A stretch of 64,000 bases of DNA from Dromiciops gliroides (lineage: Eukaryota; Chordata; Mammalia; Microbiotheria; Microbiotheriidae): assembly GCF_019393635.1 (NCBI RefSeq), contig NC_057861.1:76267327-76331326 (forward strand), written 5' to 3'. A program made the translations under genes and the position numbers. Every line of letters begins with the position of its first letter. Within the stretch, counting starts at the first letter, position 1. Positions 34,248 to 45,099 of this stretch are shown here, one piece after another. The notes under the pieces were generated by a model. It was given only the letters and a program-made list of their open reading frames with translations, was not told where the DNA came from and made no database searches.

Positions 34248-34856
34248 TCATAATTTCCACTGATGGTAACAAGATAACAATGGGCTGGGAACCATCATCA
34301 GATGCGGAGCCTTTCAACATGGCCTTTGTGGGCCAGCCAGTCCACACTTCCACCCCCGCTGGTACCGTAACTATTGGGACACCCATCGCAACCTTCTTTG
34401 GACCCCCAGAAGCCCTGGCACAGTCCAAAACCGCTATTCCCACCATTTCTTCAGTTTTGACTAGTGTCCCCATAGCTGGTACTATTCCTACATCTGCCCT
34501 TCCAGTTGCTGTTGCTACCTCTGGTCCCCAACCTAGAGTAGCTGCCACCCCTTCTCACCAAGATGCTCTCACACCTTCCCCCTCAACTCTGAATGCCCCT
34601 ATTCGCCAGGACAGCCCCAGTACCTCCACGCGTGGTAATGTCCAGCCTTCCCCCACAAGTACTTCTCTCGCTACACACCCTCCCCTTTCTCTTCCGCAAC
34701 CCCCACCTTCTCCACCACCACGTTCTTCCGCCTCCTCTTCTTCTGCCAATAATGTCCGAGGGTCCCGTTCCTCTGAAGCTCCAAACAAGAGCTTCCTGGA
34801 GATGGAGAGGAAGATGGCCCACCGAAAGATCAGTAAACTCAACGAAATTCCCAGAG
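34248..34856 (+). CDS. SPATC1: SPATC1 exon (Pro/Ser-rich linker exon)
   Basis: The acceptor is CTTACCAG and the donor GTCAGT lies at 34857. The first two bases complete a Val codon with the previous exon, 202 codons follow, and the final G completes an Asp codon with the next exon. The product starts IISTDGNKITMGWEPSSDAE, includes the EPFNMAFVGQPVHTSTPAGT block that resembles placental speriolin as I remember it, passes through a Thr/Ala/Pro-rich stretch and a Pro/Ser cluster (about 34690-34750), and ends with a basic segment MERKMAHRKISKLNEIPR just before the conserved C-terminal domain. No disruption is seen. Two other frames are also open, but they have no recognisable content and reflect GC-rich low complexity. 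Confidence 0.92.
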
Positions 34857-35247
34857 GTCAGTGTTCCACACCCCCCCCTCCCCGCTCATTTTCAAGGTGC
34901 ACATGATATAGGCTCTCAATAAATCTGACTCTGTCTCTGTCTCTTCCGTCTCTGTGTCTCTGTGTCTCTGTCTCTGTCTCTGTCTCTCTCATAGATACAT
35001 ATATTTTACCATAAACTATTCCTTTTCCCCCAGTCTCCCCTAGAGACCCCACCTTTTGTACTTCTTGCACTTCATTAAACTTCTAACCCCTCTTTCTCTC
35101 CCTGTTAATCACTGGCCCTCTACCATTATTCCCTTATCCCGCCCCACCCCCACCCTAACCCTGTTTTGTCTGCTTTCTTCTGCTAACATTCTCTCTCCTT
35201 CTCTGGCTGTCTTACTCTTCTGATGTGGTCCTCTTCCTTTTCCTCAG
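34857..35247 (+). other. SPATC1: SPATC1 intron, 391 bp
   Basis: A short intron with GTCAGT donor and CTCAG acceptor, phase 1. Bases 34928-34993 are an imperfect CTCTGT/CTGTGT simple repeat. The rest is C/T-rich, and no mobile element is seen. Confidence 0.9.
34928..34993. repeat. (CTCTGT)n simple repeat in SPATC1 intron
   Basis: Imperfect CTGTCT / CTGTGT units just downstream of an exon. Confidence 0.85.
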
Positions 35248-35387
35248 ACCCAAAGCAGCTGACATGGGAGCGTCTGGTTGGGGAGATAGCCTTCCAACTT
35301 GACCGTAGAATACTCTCCAATATCTTTCCTGAGAGAGTACGCCTCTACGGCTTCACAGTCTCCAACATCCCTGAGAAAATTATTCAG
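35248..35387 (+). CDS. SPATC1: SPATC1 exon (first half of the speriolin C-terminal domain)
   Basis: The acceptor is TTTTCCTCAG and the donor GTCTGA lies at 35388. Two bases complete an Asp codon, then 46 codons are read and the exon ends on a codon boundary (phase 0). The product is [20 protein letters not shown] followed by [15 protein letters not shown] and [11 protein letters not shown]. This is the most conserved part of the protein and the basis for the gene name. Composition is ordinary and no frame damage is visible. The next exon lies 28.5 kb downstream. Confidence 0.95.
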
Positions 35388-35639
35388 GTCTGACCACAAC
35401 CTCATTCTTTGCTCTCCGACCCCACTGCCACCCTAGCTTTCACCGGTTCCTACCTCCCAGATTTTAGCTCCCTAGTTTCTTTCCCTAACCTGTCAGGTGG
35501 TAAAAGCCCCTGAGGAATGAACATTGTTCATGATGTTTGACCATTTCCTACAGAATGACAGCCTCAGAACTGGAAACAATCTGTATCTATGTAGTACTCT
35601 ACAGCATCCCAATAAGTAGTCCACTTGGAGCACCACAGT

Positions 35640-36760
35640 GACCAAGGACCCAGAATAGTCAAAGATGATCAGTTCCACTTTGGGAGGTCTAATTGATAGG
35701 AAGTTTTCCCTTACATCAAGTCTAAATATGCCTCTCTACAACATCTGTCCCTGTCCTAAGTTCTGCCCCCTGTATTGAGTAAGGTAAAGCTAATCTCTCT
35801 TCTACATGACAGTCCTCCAAATAATTTGAAGAGGACTCATCTGGGTCCTCCTTAACTTTGTTTCCCTCTAAGATAATCATTTTCACTCCCAATGATCCTC
35901 TTAAGACTTGGTCTCCTATCTTTTCACCATCTTCATCACCCTTTTCTGGATGAACTCTAATTCATCAACAATCTTTGCAAAATGTGGCCCGGTGACCAAG
36001 TCCTATATTCTAGATATGCTTTGACTAAAGCAGAGGGCAACTGTACTCTCACCTCCCTAGTTCTGAATACTCTGCCTCTACTAATCTGACCTAAGATTGC
36101 ATTCACTTTTTTAGCTGCCATATTCAATTGTTGACTAATATTGACTTTGCAATTGACTAACACCTCCATAACTTTTGTTAAATAAACTTTCAAGGCATGT
36201 ATCCTCTATCATCTTACATTTGTTCAGCTGACCTTTGAATTTACATTGATCTTTATAAAATTTCACTTACTTAGAGGCAGCCCATTCTTTTAAACTGTTA
36301 TGTCTTTTTTATATGCTAACTATATCTTCTAAACTGTTAGCTTCCCCTTCCATCTTTGTGTCACCTACAAATTTTAAAAGCATGACATTTATAATTTTAC
36401 TCAAGTTATAGATAAAATATATTAATGGAGCCAAAATAGAGATTATTTGGACAGGGCCAAAATAAAGATTATTTGGCACTCCACTGTAGACCTCTGTACA
36501 GGCAGATATAGATCCATTAATAACTCTTTGAGTCCAGTAATTCAGCCAGTTCCACATTCATGTAATTATATTAGAATTCAAGCTACATCCCTCCATCTTT
36601 TCCATAGGAATATGAGGCTTTGTCAGATGACTTTCTAAAATCCATATACCTTGTCTATAGAATCCCTCTGAACTGCCAGTTTAGTGAATCTGTCAAAAAA
36701 AAAAAAGATTAGTTTTGCATATCTTGTTCTTGAAAAAAGTCGTGCTGGTGTTTAGCAATC
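35640..36760 (-). mobile_element. CR1/L3-type LINE, antisense
   Basis: The minus strand encodes decayed RT with WLNYWTQRVINGSIS, YSGVPN, GPV and LLKFVGDTKMEGEANSLEDI, where the usual FADDTK appears as FVGDTK. About 35640-36280 is the matching 3' part. It is an ancient element with many stops. Confidence 0.75.
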
Positions 36761-36812
36761 ACTACTTCCACTTTCTAAATACTCATCAACTGTCTTTAAT
36801 AAAACTCTTGTA

Positions 36813-36974
36813 GGGCAGCTAGGTGGCGCAGTGGATAAAGCACCAGCCCTGGAGTCAGGAGGACCAGAGTTCAAATCCGGCCTCAGACACTTGACATTTA
36901 CTAGCTGTGTGACCCTGGGCAAGTCACATAACCCCAATTGCCTCACCAAAAAAAAATTTAATAATAAATAAATA
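36813..36974 (+). mobile_element. WSINE1-like SINE
   Basis: Plus copy with AATAAA-rich tail. Duplication AATAAAACTCTTGTAG. Confidence 0.92.
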
Positions 36975-37338
36975 AATAAAACTCTTGTAGCAGGTGAACC
37001 CATATAGACTCCTGAACAAAGTGTGATATTCACTGTCGGCTCTGACAAGGCATGATGTCACCTTTTTGTGGGTATTCATTGCCTGCGGAAGTCCATGGCT
37101 ACTTCATACACTTTAACTCTAAAACACCCCTAATGTAGAAGGAATGACTACTTACAAAGATAAGGACTCAGTTCCCTGGGGAGGAAGATATAATGCCAGT
37201 GGAGAGAGAGTAATGGAGGAGCTCCTGGACCATGCCAAGGGCTACTGAAACCTAAGGAGCAACTAGGCATAGAGCTATGACAAAGGAGCAAACCTGGATC
37301 TTGCCCTTGAGTAATACTGTGATACAAATATAATGTAT

Positions 37339-37456
37339 ACGGCCCTGGAGTCAGGAGTACCTGAGTTCAAATCCGGCCTCAGACACTTAACACTTACTAG
37401 CTGTGTGACCCTGGGCAAGTCACTTAACCCCAACTGCCTCACTAAAAAAAAAAAAA
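37339..37456 (+). mobile_element. WSINE1-like SINE, 5'-truncated
   Basis: Starts inside the head at CGGCCCTGGAGTC. Tail of 13 A. ATAATGTA / GTAATGTG flanks. Confidence 0.85.
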
Positions 37457-37567
37457 GTAATGTGTAGCTCCAGGAGAAGGGAATTGACTCTCTAGTGACC
37501 CCAGCTTCATTCTCTTCACTGGGGACCTCTACCCAGTATAGTGCATTGTAAGTCTATAGGACTGTAT

Positions 37568-37748
37568 AGTTCTTAAACTGTGGGTCATGACCCCATATGG
37601 GGTCATATAACTGAATGTGGGGATCGTGAAAAATTTGGCAACAGTAAAAGATTATGTATAACTATTTTATATACATATATAAATGGGGTCATGTAAAAAT
37701 TCCTTGGGCAAAAAGGGATTGCTAGTGGAAAAAGTTTAAGAAGCCTTG
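37568..37748. mobile_element. hAT-type MITE, copy 2
   Basis: It aligns along its length with the copy at 5735 in the same orientation, with ends TTCTTAAACTGTGGGTCA and AAAGTTTAAGAAGCC. The target duplication is not clear. Confidence 0.75.
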
Positions 37749-37799
37749 ATCTATCCTACCTGGATTTATGTCATCTTCAAATCTAAAAAGAAAGTCAGC

Positions 37800-38230
37800 T
37801 GTACATCCAAGTCATTGATAAAATTATTTTTATTTTAAATTTTTATTGATATTTCTTGATTTTAAACATCACCTTCATTTATGAATATATTCTACTCTCC
37901 ACCCCCTACTTAGTAAGTCATTCCTTGTAACAAAAAAGAAGAAAAAAGAAGCTCAGTCAAACTACTCAGGACCAACTGAGTCTAATAGCATACGCAACAT
38001 TACATACCCATAGTCTTCCGTCTTTGCAAAAAAAAAAAAAAGGTAGAAAGGAACATTTTTTTAGGACCAAACTTGGTTATGATCATTTTAAAACATTCGG
38101 TGTTTGTTGTCATTGCTAGTGTTATTCCAGACATTGTATATAGTGTTTTCCTGGTTTGGTTGGCTTCATTGTGCATCAATTCATACATTTTCCCATCTTC
38201 AAATGTATTGTTCCTTATAACAGTTATACA
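37800..38230 (-). mobile_element. L1 3' UTR fragment, antisense
   Basis: The text AAATTTTTATTGATATTTCT, then CACCTTCATTTATGAATAT, recurs at 4790 and 45115 as the L1 3' end. Confidence 0.55.
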
Positions 38231-39055
38231 CAGTGAAATCCAAATTGATTAGATTGTTAAATAACATGAAGCCAACTAGAGATACCTAGGGAACCCCACT
38301 GGAGACCTGCCAGGCTAATACTGAAGCATTAACAACCCCTCTTTTAAATCCAGCCCAGGGAGTGACATGGCCACAGGTTGTGGCGTTGGAAGACGGGGAG
38401 GAACAGGTGTCAGAACAGTTAGGAGGCTCTTCTTGTAGGCTAGGCAAAAGGTAATGCCAGACTACACTAGAGTGGTGACCATATAAATGTGGTAAAGAGG
38501 ATAGATATAAGAAATGTTGTAGAGATAGATTTGGAAGGACTTGGAAACTGATAGGTACAGGAATCAGGAAGGAAGCAGAGGTGGCCACCAGGTTACAGAC
38601 CTTGGTAACTGGAAGGGCCATATTGCCCTCCACAGAGATTGCAAAGTTTGTACCAGTTTATTGGGGGTAAGATGATAAAACCTTTGTTGATCCTCCAACT
38701 CCTAGTACCTTTCCTCCCAATCTGTATGGTACTTATTGTGTGTATATTCCATATAAACTTACTTATATACACGTTGCATCCTTTAATAAACTCCTTGAGA
38801 GCAAAGGTGGTTTTACTTTCTCCTTGTGTCCCCCAGTATCTGGTACACAGTAGGTGCTTAATAAATACTTGTTTGATTTATTGAATTCGGTTTTGAAGCT
38901 CTTGGATTTAAGGTACTGATCTAACATCCCAACAGAGTCATCCAGAAGATAGAGATGCAGAATTAAAGCTTAGGAGAGAAGTTAGGGCAGGACATAGGAG
39001 TAGGGCTAGATTTGGCAGAGGCATCAAGGAGTGTGATAGAAAGTCAATCAAGGGA
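38230..39055. mobile_element. CR1/L3 scrap and L2-type 3' fragments in alternating orientation
   Basis: About 38230-38325 resembles antisense L3 (GAACCCCACTGGAGACC). 38330-38640 is antisense L2-type and holds a 115-codon open frame without host-gene features. 38660-38890 is a sense L2 3' end with GTACACAGTAGGTGCTTAAT. 38890-39055 is antisense again. Confidence 0.5.
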
Positions 39056-39174
39056 GACAGAGCCAAGATAGCAGAGGAAAGACATTAAACTCTCAGAGCT
39101 TCTGACACAATTACTCCAAAAACAGCCATAAGAAAATCAGTCAGGAAAAAAATTAAAATTACAATTTTTTTTTT
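39056..39174 (+). mobile_element. L1 5' UTR fragment
   Basis: GACAGAGCCAAGATAGCAGA and the following text match the start of the HAL1/L1 5' end at 14500. Only the first ~120 bases are present before the SINE pair at 39187. Confidence 0.6.
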
Positions 39175-39186
39175 TAAAGTCAATCA

Positions 39187-39335
39187 GGGGGCAGCTAGAT
39201 GGCGCAGTGGATAGAGCACCGGCCCTGGAGTCAGGAATACCTGAGTTCAAATCCGGCCTCAGACACTTAACACTTACTAGCTGTGTGACCCTGGGCAAGT
39301 CACTTAACCCCATTTGCCTCACTGAAAAAAAAAAA
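39187..39335 (+). mobile_element. WSINE1-like SINE, first of a tandem pair
   Basis: Full-length plus copy bounded by AGTCAATCAGG on both sides. Confidence 0.92.
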
Positions 39336-39344
39336 GTCAATCAG

Positions 39345-39494
39345 GGGGCAGCTAGGTGGCACAGTGAATAGAGCACCTGCCCTGGAGTCAGGAGGACCTG
39401 AGTTCAAATCCAGCCTCAGACACTTAACACTTACTAGCTGTGTGACCCTGGGCAAGTCACTTAACCCCACTTGCCACACCAAAAAAAAAAAAAA
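39345..39494 (+). mobile_element. WSINE1-like SINE, second of a tandem pair
   Basis: Full-length plus copy with the same AGTCAATCAGG on both sides, so the target motif occurs three times around the pair. Confidence 0.92.
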
Positions 39495-39852
39495 GTCAAT
39501 CAGGGAAAGTAAAAGGATTGTCATGCAGTAATGATGGTCCAGTTCAGCTTGGATAATATAGTTAGTTCTGTTTTGTGGTATAGTCTTGTTGCTACATAAT
39601 TTCAGGAGTAACAGTGGAGAAGGGGTGATCCAACACTGATTGTTGGCAGAGAAGAAACAGTGGAAGGAAAAGGGAGAAAAAGATTCAAGGATAGAGGACA
39701 TGCTTAGTTAACTGGTTAACTATATGATTAAGATTGAAGGGGGGAAAGGGAGACCAAACATGGGTACTGGACTAGGAGAACAGAACAGTATGGAGGGACT
39801 AGAAGTCACCAAGAAAACAAATAAGTTTAGGAGTAGGACAAAGGGAGATAAT

Positions 39853-40230
39853 TAGAGGCAGCTAAGTAGTGTAGTGGATAGAACATTAGACCTGGAGTCA
39901 TTAAGAACCCGGTTTAAATCCTTTTTTTTTTTTTTTTTTGGCAGGGCAATGAGGGTTAAGTGAGTAACTTGCCCAGGGTCACATAGCTAGTAAGTGTCAA
40001 GTGTCTGAGTCCGGATTTGAACTCAGGTCCTCCTGAATCCAGGGCTGGTGCTTTATTGAACCTGGTTTAAATCTTACCTCAGACACTAGCTATGCAACCA
40101 TAGGCAGGTCTCCTAATTATTTTCTACTTCAGCTTCCTCATCTGTAAAATGGGGATAAATAGCAGTGACCTCCTAAGGTGGTTGTGAGTGTTCAATGAGA
40201 TATTTGTAAAGTACTTTGCAAATCTTAAAA
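39853..40230 (+). mobile_element. CORE/MIR-like SINE, split by a younger SINE
   Basis: Head GGCAGCTAAGTAGTGTAGTG, then after the inserted SINE the core ACTTCAGCTTCCTCATCTG and tail TTTGTAAAGTACTTTGCAAA. Confidence 0.75.
39918..40056 (-). mobile_element. WSINE1-like SINE nested in older SINE
   Basis: Minus copy lacking the last bases of the head. Duplication GAACCCGGTTTAAATC / GAACCTGGTTTAAATC. Confidence 0.9.
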
Positions 40231-40234
40231 GTAA

Positions 40235-40475
40235 GGATAGCGTGCTGGGCTAGGATTCAGGAAGATCTGAGTTCAAATCCAGACTCAGACGCTTACAAGC
40301 TGTGTGACCATGGGTGAATTATTTATTCTCTGCTTGCCTCAGTCTCCTCAACTGTAAAACAGGACAACAACTCTAACTACCTTGCAGAGTTGTGATGATC
40401 AAACAAAATGTTTGTAAAGCACATGGCACACATTAGGTGCAATATAAATGCTTATTCCCTCTCTCTCTCCTCGTC
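40235..40475 (+). mobile_element. MIR-like SINE, near full length
   Basis: Head (GATCTGAGTTCAAATCCAGA), core (GTCTCCTCAACTGTAAAAC) and tail (TTTGTAAAGCACATGGCACA) in order. Confidence 0.8.
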
Positions 40476-40859
40476 ATACCACAAAGCTTTATTTTTCAAT
40501 AATAATAATAATCAGCTTGGTGTATAGGGTTTTCAAGGAGGAGTAGCACCTCTGGTGTGAAGGCTTGCTGACCCCTTTTCTGCTCATCTACCTTTGGTAT
40601 CTATCTGCCACCCAACCTGTGGCTCCAAGAAGTTATAGCATGCCCAGCAGGTCATACCCTCGTAAAACCATCCCAGCAGATGGGCTAAACCAGGTTGAGG
40701 GTAACCTATAGGCCTCAGATCCATCTGTGACTTAGGCAGATGTCTGCCTCAAGCATGTGAAGAACTTACCCTGATGGAATGGGCGAATGAGAACAATTTG
40801 TTCCAATGGCCACAAAGGCAGATGAAGACGGCACTGTGGAATGCTTAGACCTTGGTCAG

Positions 40860-41075
40860 ACACTGAAGACACCAAGACGATCCACTGTATCCGGGACCAT
40901 CACCAGTAATCTTGACTTATGTCTTGCCTCTGCGCTTTGATGACTCTGGAAGAGAGAGTGAGACTGATGACTTTGTATATCTCTGCCTCATTTAAATCCA
41001 ATTCATGAGCAAGTCAAGACTCACCATGTTGATGTCATTGGTCCTCTTAGAAAATGAAAGGTGAACAAGTGCTAG
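40860..41075 (+). mobile_element. Long composite SINE body, related subtype
   Basis: Body text GATGACTCTGGAAGAGAGAG, ATTTAAATCCAATTCATGAG and TGATGTCATTGGTCCTCTTA matches the complement of 19211-19400. The sequence before it (about 40540-40860) may be a different head. Confidence 0.6.
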
Positions 41076-41183
41076 CTATTATTATTAATATTGTTGTTAG
41101 AAAAAACTGGGGGGAGGTGGTGAGCTATAAAATATGACCACCCTTATACCAAGTGGCTAAGTCAAAGTGAAAATGTTTTTTAT

Positions 41184-41332
41184 TTTTTTTTTTTTTAGTG
41201 AGGCAATTGGTGTTAAGTGACTTGCCGAGGGTCACACAGCTACTAAGTGTTAAGTGTCTGAGGCCGGATTTGAACTCAGGTACTCCTGACTCCAGGGCTG
41301 GTGCTCTATCCACTGTACCACCTAGCTGCCCC
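41184..41332 (-). mobile_element. WSINE1-like SINE
   Basis: Full-length minus copy. CAAAGTGAAAATGT / CAAAGTAGAAATGT flanks. Confidence 0.92.
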
Positions 41333-42054
41333 ACCAAAGTAGAAATGTAAACTATAGGAGTAGAAGAAGCTGATTAACTTGGGCAAAGGCCAGGAGGTCC
41401 AAAGAGACATCTACCTAAACTCCCTTAGGACTTAGGAAGGTGTCAAGGTAGAGAAGAAGTCTGTGAGTTAGGTTCTGAATTCCTTGGGAAATGAAGAGTA
41501 AACTAGAGGCTGACAAGTAACATCAAGTTGGAATTGGACAGAGTGATAATGGCAGGTGGGGTGAACCTAGAAGAAAGAGAGGTTGCTAAAAGGTTGTGGC
41601 AGAGGGAGGGTCTAGGAGAGTCAGTAAGGGAACCAGGAATATGCTGACTCCTCCTCTTGGCCCCATATGACAGGCAATATGAAAAAAGGTGTGACCAGTA
41701 CTGAAGAGGATGTTAAAAGATGAAGTCTCCAGAAGAATCCAAATTTCCTTGAGTGACAGCTTAGATAGAGGAATATGAAAAGAAGAGTTTCTTGATGAAA
41801 GGGGATGTGTTAAAAATTAGGTGGAAGCTCCAAAAAACATAATAGAAGAAAATGGAAAATGGAAGAAAATAAGGGTTTGGATAGAAAAGAGATGAGGAAA
41901 AGTTGAAAGGGAATAGGATGGCCATTTGGGTAGATGGTAGCAATAAATAGTCCTGGGAATTAAAAGAATGGGAAATGGGACTTTACTAGCCTTAGGGCAA
42001 AAGATATACCAGTTGACTAGTCTATTCAAATGATTGGGCTCAGGTACCAGAGAT

Positions 42055-42305
42055 GAAGGGCAGCTAGATGGAGCAGTAGATAGAGTGTTGGGCATGAAGT
42101 CAGGAAGGCTCCTTTTCCTGGGTTCAAATATGACCTCAGACATTTACAAGCTATATGACCCCAGGCAAATCACTTAACCCTGTTTGCCTCATTTTCCTCA
42201 TCTGTAAAATGGGGTGGAGAAGGAAATGGTAAATTACTCTAGTATCTTTGCCAAGAAAACCTTAATGGGGGTCACAAATAATCATACACAACTGAGTAAC
42301 ACAGG
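42055..42305 (+). mobile_element. CORE/MIR-like SINE (MAR1-type)
   Basis: Near full length: GGGCAGCTAGATGGAGCAGT head, CCTCATCTGTAAAATGGGGT core, tail GAAGGAAATGGTAAATTACT to AACTGAGTAAC. Confidence 0.8.
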
Positions 42306-42446
42306 AGATGAACGGCATTCGTGGCCTGAAAGGTCTTGTGGTAAAGGAGACTATCAACTCTGGGTAATCCTCAGAAAGGACATCCAATAAATATGTTCCT
42401 ATAGCTGTAGGAGGGTTTTTTGTTTCTTCAGAAATCATGGTGTTCA

Positions 42447-42609
42447 GGGGCAGCTAGGTGGCGCAGTGGATAAAGCACTAGCCCCGGATTCAGGAGGACC
42501 TGAGTTCAAATTTGGCCTCAGACACTTGACATTTACTAGCTGTGTGACCTTGGGCAAGTCACTTAACCCTCATTGCCCCGCAAAAAAAGAAAGAATGAAT
42601 GAATGAAAA
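42447..42609 (+). mobile_element. WSINE1-like SINE
   Basis: Full-length plus copy with GAAT-repeat tail. AATCATGGTGTTC / AATCATTGTGTTC flanks. Confidence 0.92.
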
Positions 42610-42879
42610 AATCATTGTGTTCTACAATTTGTAGTTCTACAGCATCACCAAGAGAATAGTGTGTTAAAGAGATGGACTTTTGTGGAAATTAGCTCTTTGA
42701 GATCATTGAAATTACTGTGAGGTTTCTTATCCAGTATGATTTTCTCCACTTACTCAAATCTGGAAGTAGAACCTGTCAGAGAGACAGAGAGACATACAGA
42801 CATATATACATACACAGACAAATAGATAAGTCCATTCAGCTACTTGTTATAGCCTGAGCATTATCTGTCAATGTGACTC

Positions 42880-43275
42880 TTTAGATCAATCTCTTTGACA
42901 TTGTCCTGGATTTCACTGAGTAGGCTTTGTAGTAAGCTGGGATTTAAAGTAATTAGCAATAATAACTTGCACTTATATAACTCTTTGTCATCTGTGAATA
43001 GTAATATTGTATAGCCTTACCATGAATAGGGAATCTTTTTTGTTTTGACTCTGTGCAGGACATCTTCTATGCCACTGGAGAATATTTTAGGTGAGCATGT
43101 CTCCTCACTTTATAGCTGATTTGGTGTCAATACTCAGTGATATGTAGGATAAAGATTTCTCTATAATTAAATCTGTTGTTGAATCTTGTTTAATTTGTAT
43201 GTTTGCTTGCGAGAGCCTCCAAATTGTATTTTGTTCTATGGAATCAAATGTTTGTTGAGGTCTTTTTTTAAAAAA
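42880..43275 (-). mobile_element. Probable RTE-type LINE RT fragment, antisense
   Basis: The minus strand reads TFDSIEQNTIW and then DTKSAIK, a stop, GDMLT, similar to the AFDSVEHxAxW and KGVRQGDxLSP blocks of RTE reverse transcriptase. It is strongly decayed. Confidence 0.5.
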
Positions 43276-43279
43276 AAGA

Positions 43280-43730
43280 ATTCCTAAGCATTAGACATGA
43301 CAGAACCTAATTTTCTATGCCTATCAGTCAATTGTAAAGGAAAAAAATGTAATTGAAGAGAGGAAGGATGCATAGTATTTTAGGGGAACCCTGGTTTGGG
43401 AGAGACACATTTTTAATTCTTTAAGAAAAATGGCAAGATCAGACAACCCAAAATTCTACAAGAAATTAGCTCCAATTGTTGGAAATACTCTAGAATAAAA
43501 TTCTCATGACACAAATACCAACAAATATGAAGGAGGAAGTAGAGAGCCTCCTGATATGAATTATAAAGAACTGATTAACCTGCTTAGATTTTTAAAAGAA
43601 ATGAATTGAAAATGAAAGCAAGGCAGATACTGATTCATATAAAAGAGTGGCATAATCCTATAAGAATCATAATCCTATAAGAATAGTGTCAGGATCAATA
43701 ATGCTCTGAATGAACTGAGGCTACCATTGA
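43280..43730 (+). mobile_element. Possible CR1/L3 LINE fragment
   Basis: A decayed frame includes NPKFYKKLAPIVGNTLE-like text and RINNALNELRLPLNVSH. This looks like the region between endonuclease and RT in CR1/L3, but the match is weak. Confidence 0.3.
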
Positions 43731-43734
43731 ATGT

Positions 43735-43920
43735 TAGCCATAACCAAGAGGTAAATTTAGAGTCAGAGGACCTGAGTTTCAGACTTTCTTCTTTTTATTA
43801 TCTATGTGGCCTTTGGTCAAATCACTCAAATTCATTGAACCTCAGTTTCCCCATCTCTAAAATGAGGAAATTAAACTATATGTCTTCTAAGGGCTCTTCC
43901 AACTCTAAATGTATGTTCCT
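43735..43920 (+). mobile_element. MIR-like SINE
   Basis: CCTCAGTTTCCCCATCTCTA core followed by TCTTCCAACTCTAAATGTAT. Confidence 0.7.
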
Positions 43921-43989
43921 ATGTTTCTAGGTTATTAGGACCTGATGAACTACAAATTCCAGGGTCCTGAAAGAACTGACAGATGATAA

Positions 43990-44030
43990 TAAATAAATAG
44001 ATAGATAGATGATAAATAGATATAGATGAC

Positions 44031-44122
<92 letters not shown>

Positions 44123-44127
44123 GATAG
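43990..44127. repeat. (GATA)n microsatellite
   Basis: More than 25 GATA units, interrupted near its left end. The minus-strand open frame here encodes only SIYL repeats. Confidence 0.97.
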
Positions 44128-44628
44128 TGTGGTAAAAATTATTGGAGTTTAGCTGACTCATTTGGGAGGAGCCACACCTGGCCCACCCTGAAGTTACATA
44201 TGCTACTGAGGTCAGAAGGAGAAACCTCTCCATAGGCAGTTTTTGAAGGACCTCCCCTTTTGGGGGAAGGAAGATGGAATGCTCTCTGAGGGGAGGAGGA
44301 GTCACTTCCCGAATGCTGTTCTCTCTCTCTCTCCTCTGCTTTTCCGGTGGCGCAAGGAACTAGCAGGCTGGGAATTGTATAGACTTAGGTTAGAGTTAGG
44401 AGAATTTATTTGTATTTCTTTTTCCCTACTTCCTTATCTTTGATTTTTATTAATTTCACCTTTATTGTTAAATTAACTCCCAAGTAATAAAATCTGTTCC
44501 TTTTGTGGAAAAGAAGCTGTGAGGCTCCTTTCTTATTGGCCTGGGAGAAATATCTAAAAGGGCAGTTCGGAGGGGAGGGAGCTTTGAACCTAGAGGTCCC
44601 TCATTATTTCTGGGACCCCAATATTTCA
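44128..44628 (+). mobile_element. Probable LTR (ERV) beside a GATA microsatellite
   Basis: The sequence starts TGTGGTAAAAATTATTGGAG, much like the LTR at 1580, and has a candidate CA end at 44628. A polyadenylation signal (AATAAAA) near 44487 is followed by a U5-like stretch. No matching target duplication was found. The left flank is an expanded GATA repeat that may have erased it, so the right boundary is uncertain. Confidence 0.5.
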
Positions 44629-44709
44629 GTGAGTCACCCAATTAACTTTCTATATATTAAATTTGTTCCCCACAGTTGATAAATGAATGTACAAATAAAT
44701 AAATAAATA

Positions 44710-44965
44710 GCAGTAATAATAATAATAAATAGCTAATATTTATATGGTGCTTACCATGTGCCAGGCACTGTGCTAAGTGCTTTACAATTATTATATCATT
44801 TGAACCTCACAACAACCCTGAAAGATAGACCCATTTTATAGATGAGGAAACTAATGCAATTAGAGGTTAAGTGAATTGCCCAGGGTCACATAATAAGTAT
44901 CTGACCTTGGATTTGAACTCAGGTCTTTCTGACTCCAAGCCCAGTGTGCCACCTAGCTGCCTCAA
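44710..44965 (-). mobile_element. MIR-like SINE, antisense
   Basis: GTGCCAGGCACTGTGCTAAG, ATAGATGAGGAAACTAATGC, GCCCAGGGTCACATAATAAG, ending in the head complement CCACCTAGCTGCC. Confidence 0.8.
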
Positions 44966-45099
44966 AGATAAGATCCCTGAGTCACTGTAATAATGGCTAA
45001 AAGGTGGTTTAAATGTCATGGTGAATGAGAGGTCAGCACAAGACTGGAAAATGCCAAATGTTTTCCCCATTTTCCTTTCTTCCCCGCCCCCATTTCTCA

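Noticed and set aside
38286-38633. 115-codon minus-strand frame as a host exon
   Set aside because: The sequence aligns in order with antisense L2-type LINE fragments found elsewhere in the window.
43919-44305. 128-codon open frame with SIYL repeats
   Set aside because: It is a translation of the GATA microsatellite.
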